Source of the DNA: Brachionus rotundiformis | Lineage: Eukaryota > Rotifera > Eurotatoria > Ploima > Brachionidae | Direction: 5' to 3' | NCBI GenBank assembly: GCA_016802295.1 | Contig: JAESIW010000118.1 | Span: 767,849 to 830,217, forward strand | DNA: 62,369 bases | Shown here: positions 57,966 through 62,369 of the stretch, one piece after another | How the letters are laid out: each line of letters begins with the position of its first letter | Numbering within the stretch: the stretch's first letter is position 1 | Notes under the pieces: generated by a model | Told to the model about the DNA's origin: nothing | What the model saw: only the letters and a program-made list of their open reading frames with translations | The model's database searches: none | Position numbers and translations under genes: made by a program

Positions 57966-59743
57966 CTATCACAAATTTAATTTAAAACTTTTATACACAA
58001 TATAGCTTTTAATTAATAAATTATTCAATTTTAAATTCAAGCATTTTTTAAATTATTTTATCAAAAAAAAATCTATTTTTTACAACTCGATGCTAAAAAT
58101 ATAGATTAATTTTTACAACAACTACAACTTATTTTTTTATCATTTTTTTTTCAAAATGGTATTATTTAATAGCTGTTTTTAATCTTCAAATGTTAAATTT
58201 GAGTCTTGAAAGTTGATATTCAAAACACTATCTCTTGGTGTTCTTATGAAACGGCTATTAAGTTAAGCTTTGAAAGCATTTAAATTACTATCATCCATTG
58301 TTTACCTTATCTCCTAATTAATTCCTATTTTAGAATATATTAAGTATTTTTGTATCTATTCTTTTTCGTTTAAGATTATATTGTAACAAAAGTTGTGCTG
58401 AAATTGTTCAATTTGATTGATATTCTTCTAAGGTTTTTGATTCTTTACTCGGATTTGTAAATCTGATTTAAAGTTGGACAAATAGTTTTGGCAAGTATTG
58501 TGCAAATGGCCATAAATTTCATGGTTTAAAAAATTATTTTAATTAAAAAGGCCATTCATGAGTCAGTCATGGTCGTCAAAAAGTCTAACTAGGCTTAAAT
58601 TTTTAGGGAAAATTTAGATTTTTATAAATACATTTTATTGAACAATTTTTTAACTATAGTTTATTGAATATTAATTAGAAGAGTAAATTTCTTTCATTTA
58701 ATTTGAAAATACATGTCTTTAACTTGAATAAAGACTAAATTAGACAAAGAAAAAATCTCATTAAAATAAAAAACAAAAAAAAATTTTAAAATAATTTTAT
58801 TCCGAGAAATACAACAAGTTTCCACAGTTCGATAAAAAACAAAAATTATGTGACAATTTATTCAATGACATATTCAGCTTAAATATAAAAATAGATTAGT
58901 TTATAAAAATCCAATCAGTTAAAATAGAATTTTAGTACTTTTGAACATTTTCAATAGCTATTTTGTATCTTAACTGTTTCAAGAGCTTATTCAAGATCAA
59001 CAATAAAAAATTATTAAAGAGAGAACATTTTATGTATATAAATAGATGCTTAATTGCTTGTGTACTAGCATTGGTGCCATTAGAAAGCTCCATTGCCAGC
59101 GTAAGGCGACAAAAAAAAACTTAAAATAATTTTATTAATTTATTTAAAAATTACAATGACTTTTCAGATAATTTAACATAGACAAGAAAAAAAATCTTTT
59201 CTTTTATATGTAAAATAAAAAATTAATTTTTTGTAAAATTGAAAAAAAAAAAAAAATTATTTTAATAATAAAATCTTCATCAAGATGGCATATATGTCCA
59301 ATAAATCATAATTACACAAAATCTATCTATCTTACTAAGCTTATAGAACAAAAACAAGTGCCGCAACAAAAAATGAGACAATCAAATCAAATAAATTACA
59401 AATTAAGTTTAAATTCTTCTATTCTTTTTTATTAATATTATCATTTATTATTATTAATATGCAATGATGTTGATATAATTAATAGAAAAAAAACTTTCTT
59501 TATTTTTACTTTTGTACTAATTAGGCTGCTTTTTTATACAAGTGCGGTAATAATGAGAGACAAAAAATGCGCAAATTTCAAAATAATAAAACAATAACAA
59601 AAATATATTGTTGTCTTTTATTGGTTCTGAAATTTACGATTAATTCCGTAATTAAGTAATTAATATTTTTAAAATGCGATTTTTAAATACCGTGCTTGCA
59701 CACGACCATGTAATAAAATACTATTAATTAAAAAAATAAATGA
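57966..59743. other. AT-rich intergenic spacer
   Basis: About 1.8 kb. It holds the 5' flank of the tRNA and the 3' flank of the PPP4R3 gene. A short plus-strand frame at 59032-59100 looks like a signal-peptide exon but has no visible continuation. Nothing else is supportable. Confidence 0.5.
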
Positions 59744-62369
59744 TTAACTGTTGCTTAGTCTGGCTCTTTTGTGTGCAGGTTGCTCGGCGATGATGGGCGA
59801 TAGAGGCGCCTGGCTGGTCTCATCTTGGTCATCTTCTATTGAGCCATTGATAGTGCCATTCACATTGTTTATGTTGGGAAATTTGCCATTTGTTTCACTA
59901 GTCTCATTCTCTGGTTGATTGGGCTCGTCCGAGCCGTCCTCACCGACCTCACTATTTACACTTTTATCATCGGCGTCGGTGTCTTTTGGCGAATTGGCGT
60001 CCGAAATCACCTCGTTTTCTTTGTTCTCCTCTTTTTTCGACGTGTCGACGGAATTTTTGTCTTCGTCGCTTGTTTTGCTCAGTATAGAGTTGGTGTCGGT
60101 GGCGGGTCGTTTGGCGAGCGGTTGGGTGTTCTCGCCCGAGTTGGTCATGTCCTCGTCCTCCGAGTCGTCCTCGTAGTCGACTAGAGCGTGCTTGCGTAGA
60201 CTGTTTGGCGAGGCTACGCTCTCCAAGCTCTTGGCCGTCTCATCCGCCCTATCGGCTATTGTTTTCATCGAAGTGGCGCTTATCTTGATGCTTATCGACT
60301 TGGTGGTCGATTTTCGGCTCGTGACCGAATTGGGCGACGTGGGCGGCGAGATGCTTTTGGCTGGCGAGAACAGCGTGTCCTCGTTCTCGTCCAAATTGAT
60401 GCTCTTGGACTTTTTCATTTCCAAATAGGACTCGAAGCTGTTCTCGGCGGGCTCATCGTTGGAATTCGACGACGACGAGGACGAGTTTATCTGCGGGTTG
60501 AGGTTTTCGTTCTTGTTTTCTTTGAGATCGTCGTCGTCCTCCTCGATCCAGGCGTCTTCGTCCTTGTCGAACTCGAGCCGATCTTGGAACCGCTCCGACC
60601 TCGTTCTCGACATGGACGGGGTCGAGTCGCTGCTGTTCAAGCGGCCCCTGGACAGCTCGTTCAGCTTTTCCTTGTGCTGGTCGTATCTGGTCTTGAGATC
60701 GCGAAATGTCTTCACATAGCCGATTGGCTCCAGTTTTTGGTTAAAATTTTCGACTATGTAGACCATGAGCGATTTGATGTCGTCTGTGCGCACAAAATCG
60801 AACAGTTCGATTATGGCCGAGTTTAGGATGTTGTAGCGGGAGGCCGTCGAGCAGAGTGCATCCACTACTGGCTCGAGCAAGTTCTGTTTGACTATGTATC
60901 TGTTGTAAATGTCCTCTTTGAGACCGATTGTCTTGCGTAAAAACTTCAGCGCTGTCAATGCGACAAATTGGTGCTTTGACTTGAGTAGAACAAGAATTCG
61001 CTTGAGCAAGTCCTTGTGTAGTATGTAGTTTTTGATGTGAAATGTGTGGTGCTCTACACAGAATGTCAAAAAGTCGATTATCAAGTTTTCCAGCTGTGCT
61101 ACACGAAAATCATCTTAATTTAAAATAAAAAAAGATAATTTTTTTGTTTAGTTTTAATTGTTTATTTTTGATTTTTGTTTTATTAATTTTTAAATAAATT
61201 TAAAAGCGAACCTCTGTGTATCTTTTGATTAGTTGTATTCACAATCAGTGGGTTGATTATTATGGTCATACTTTTCCGGTAGAAGTAAGACAAAAACTCT
61301 GACTTTTCTGCCTTCTTTTAGAAAAGAACAAAATTAATTTTTATCTTTTATTTTAAATTAAACAGTTTAAAAGGCACCCTAAGTTTTATTGATAAACTAT
61401 CTTTTATTTGCCATTTATTTAAAAAATTAGATAAAGATATTAAGAAAAGACTTTCCTCTATTAGGCTACGATCAGTATGGTGGTCGAGCGTACATTGAAA
61501 AAGAACAGAGAGACTGGCCTGAGACATCAACAAATGGTGAATGCATCAAGAATAAAAGAGTATCCGATCTCTATTCACCAAAAAGCTCGCCAAAATGAGC
61601 ATAACAGGAGAAGAAGAGATGGCAAAGGCAAAATTTCGACCACAAGCAGCGAATAAAGAAAAAACAAACCATGAATTGGTAAAACTGTAGCATGGTGACA
61701 TGATAAGACTATAAATATAACCTGTTTTACCAATGTAAGACAGGCATAGAAACAGATAAAGGAAATAGGAACTTTATTGTTAATCTATTGATAAAATTTT
61801 TCAACAATGCATAGGCTTTTCGTTCCCATACTCAATCTGTATTACAATATTATTTATTAAATGGGACTTATGGGAGTTTAATGGTCAAAGACGATCACGC
61901 ATGGTTAGACCTAAAATCATGATCGCTTATTAAAATTTATTAGTTAAACGGTGTATAGATATTTTTATACAAAAGTAATTTTTATGATATTTGACAAGAC
62001 AGAATGGACATTTTATTTAGAAAAATGCCAAGTAACAATTTACCAAAAATGATGTAAATGAACACCTGGTAATGAGGAACATGTGGAAAAATTAAATTTA
62101 TTTTATATATAAATTTTTTCTTAAATAAAACAATAACAAAAAAAGCGCCTCAACGAACGGAAAGCTTTGGGAGGACATGTGACTAGCCTTGAGTCGGACT
62201 TGTGTGACTTGTGTACTAAACAAGAAATTTATAAACAAATAGTTAACTAAATTTTGATATATATGTGGCAAGTTAGGTTTTTAAATTATAATAATGGAGA
62301 AATTAAGTATTACATTGACAGCTGAGAGCATGTTTTCCGGATCGATAAGCAGCTTGAGAATGTTCAAAA
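59744..62369 (-). CDS. PPP4R3: Protein phosphatase 4 regulatory subunit 3 (SMEK), 5' part beyond the window
   Basis: A regulatory subunit that directs the PP4 catalytic subunit to substrates in DNA repair and other nuclear processes. Three exons visible in transcript order: >62369-62314, 61314-61212 and 61113-59744, with matching phases. The first ends LLIDPENMLSAVN and joins KAEKSEFLSYFYRKSM, an unmistakable SMEK junction. The third carries the rest of the armadillo-like core (FLTFCVEHHTFHIKNYIL, LKFLRKTIGLKEDIYNRYI, SAIIELFDFVRTDDIKSL) and then about 300 residues of acidic, Ser-rich tail (SSSSSSNSNDEP, DYEDDSEDEDM) ending AHKRARLSNS. The basic patch AHKRARL resembles a nuclear localisation signal. 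The N-terminal PH-like (EVH1-type) domain must lie to the right. Codon use is much more GC-rich than in neighbouring genes. Confidence 0.95.
61315..62313 (-). other. Intron of PPP4R3 with a coding-like patch
   Basis: About 1 kb, much longer than the other introns of this gene. A less AT-rich stretch at 61450-61690 stands out. On the plus strand it reads 49 codons beginning DFPLLGYDQYGGRAYIEKEQ and stopping at TGA 61597; an overlapping frame then reads MSITGEEEMAKAKFRPQAAN. It looks like a decayed mobile-element or processed-gene fragment, which I cannot name. Confidence 0.4.

Noticed and set aside
59032..59100. Signal-peptide-like exon (MYINRCLIACVLALVPLESS) followed by GTAAGG
   Set aside because: No continuing exon could be found on the plus strand before the PPP4R3 gene, so it is probably chance in A/T-rich DNA.
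59915..60826. Plus-strand open frames opposite PPP4R3
   Set aside because: Antisense shadows of the acidic, GC-rich PPP4R3 tail.

Overview
This is an AT-rich animal (metazoan) nuclear fragment. Genes are split by short introns of about 45-60 bp with GT/AG ends plus a few long ones, intergenic DNA is extremely AT-rich, and coding exons stand out by higher GC. Animal-restricted or animal-typical families are present (Notum, a two-pore-domain K+ channel, a PLEKHG5-type RhoGEF, an atypical E2F, TIS11/ZFP36). The compact introns and overall style suggest a small invertebrate; a rotifer of the Brachionus type is my best guess, but that is an inference. There are no operons, CRISPR arrays or bacterial features.

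Layout. 1-1169 (+): 3' part of a FAM227-family gene. 1663-3968 (+): single-pass membrane protein with WSC, PKD-like and EGF domains. 4910-6197 (+): orphan Pro/Cys/Ser-rich protein. 7598-18256 (-): an 11-exon RhoGEF gene (RBD-like, DH and PH domains) whose first intron holds a false assembly gap at 15626-15808. 18257-24683: gene-poor DNA with a 356-bp foldback element flanked by a 9-bp target-site duplication. 24684-26669 (-): Rieske ferredoxin domain fused to a DUF455 ferritin-like domain. 27327-28532 (-): intact Tc1/mariner-like transposase reading frame lacking the first catalytic Asp. 29861-30540 (+): broken LINE remnant. 31259-33223 (-): large single-exon low-complexity protein with VPV-type and PC-type repeats.

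35096-38147 (-): K2P channel with a very long M2-M3 loop. 39446-40126 (+): secreted C-type-lectin-like protein. 41227-41832 (+): four-exon COA1-like mitochondrial assembly factor. 42360-44051 (-): leucine-rich-repeat membrane protein. 44758-46360 (-): NAXE, head to head with an orphan gene at 46793-47326 (+). 49519-50304 (+): TIS11/ZFP36 RNA-binding protein. 52588-54008 (-): Notum. 56283-57779 (+): E2F7/8. 57884-57965 (-): tRNA-Ser(UGA). 59744-62369 (-): 3' part of PPP4R3 (SMEK), running off the right edge.

The genes are functionally unrelated, as expected in an animal genome. Exon joins given here were built by hand from splice sites; for every multi-exon model the phases agree and complete models give lengths divisible by three. 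No transcript data were available.
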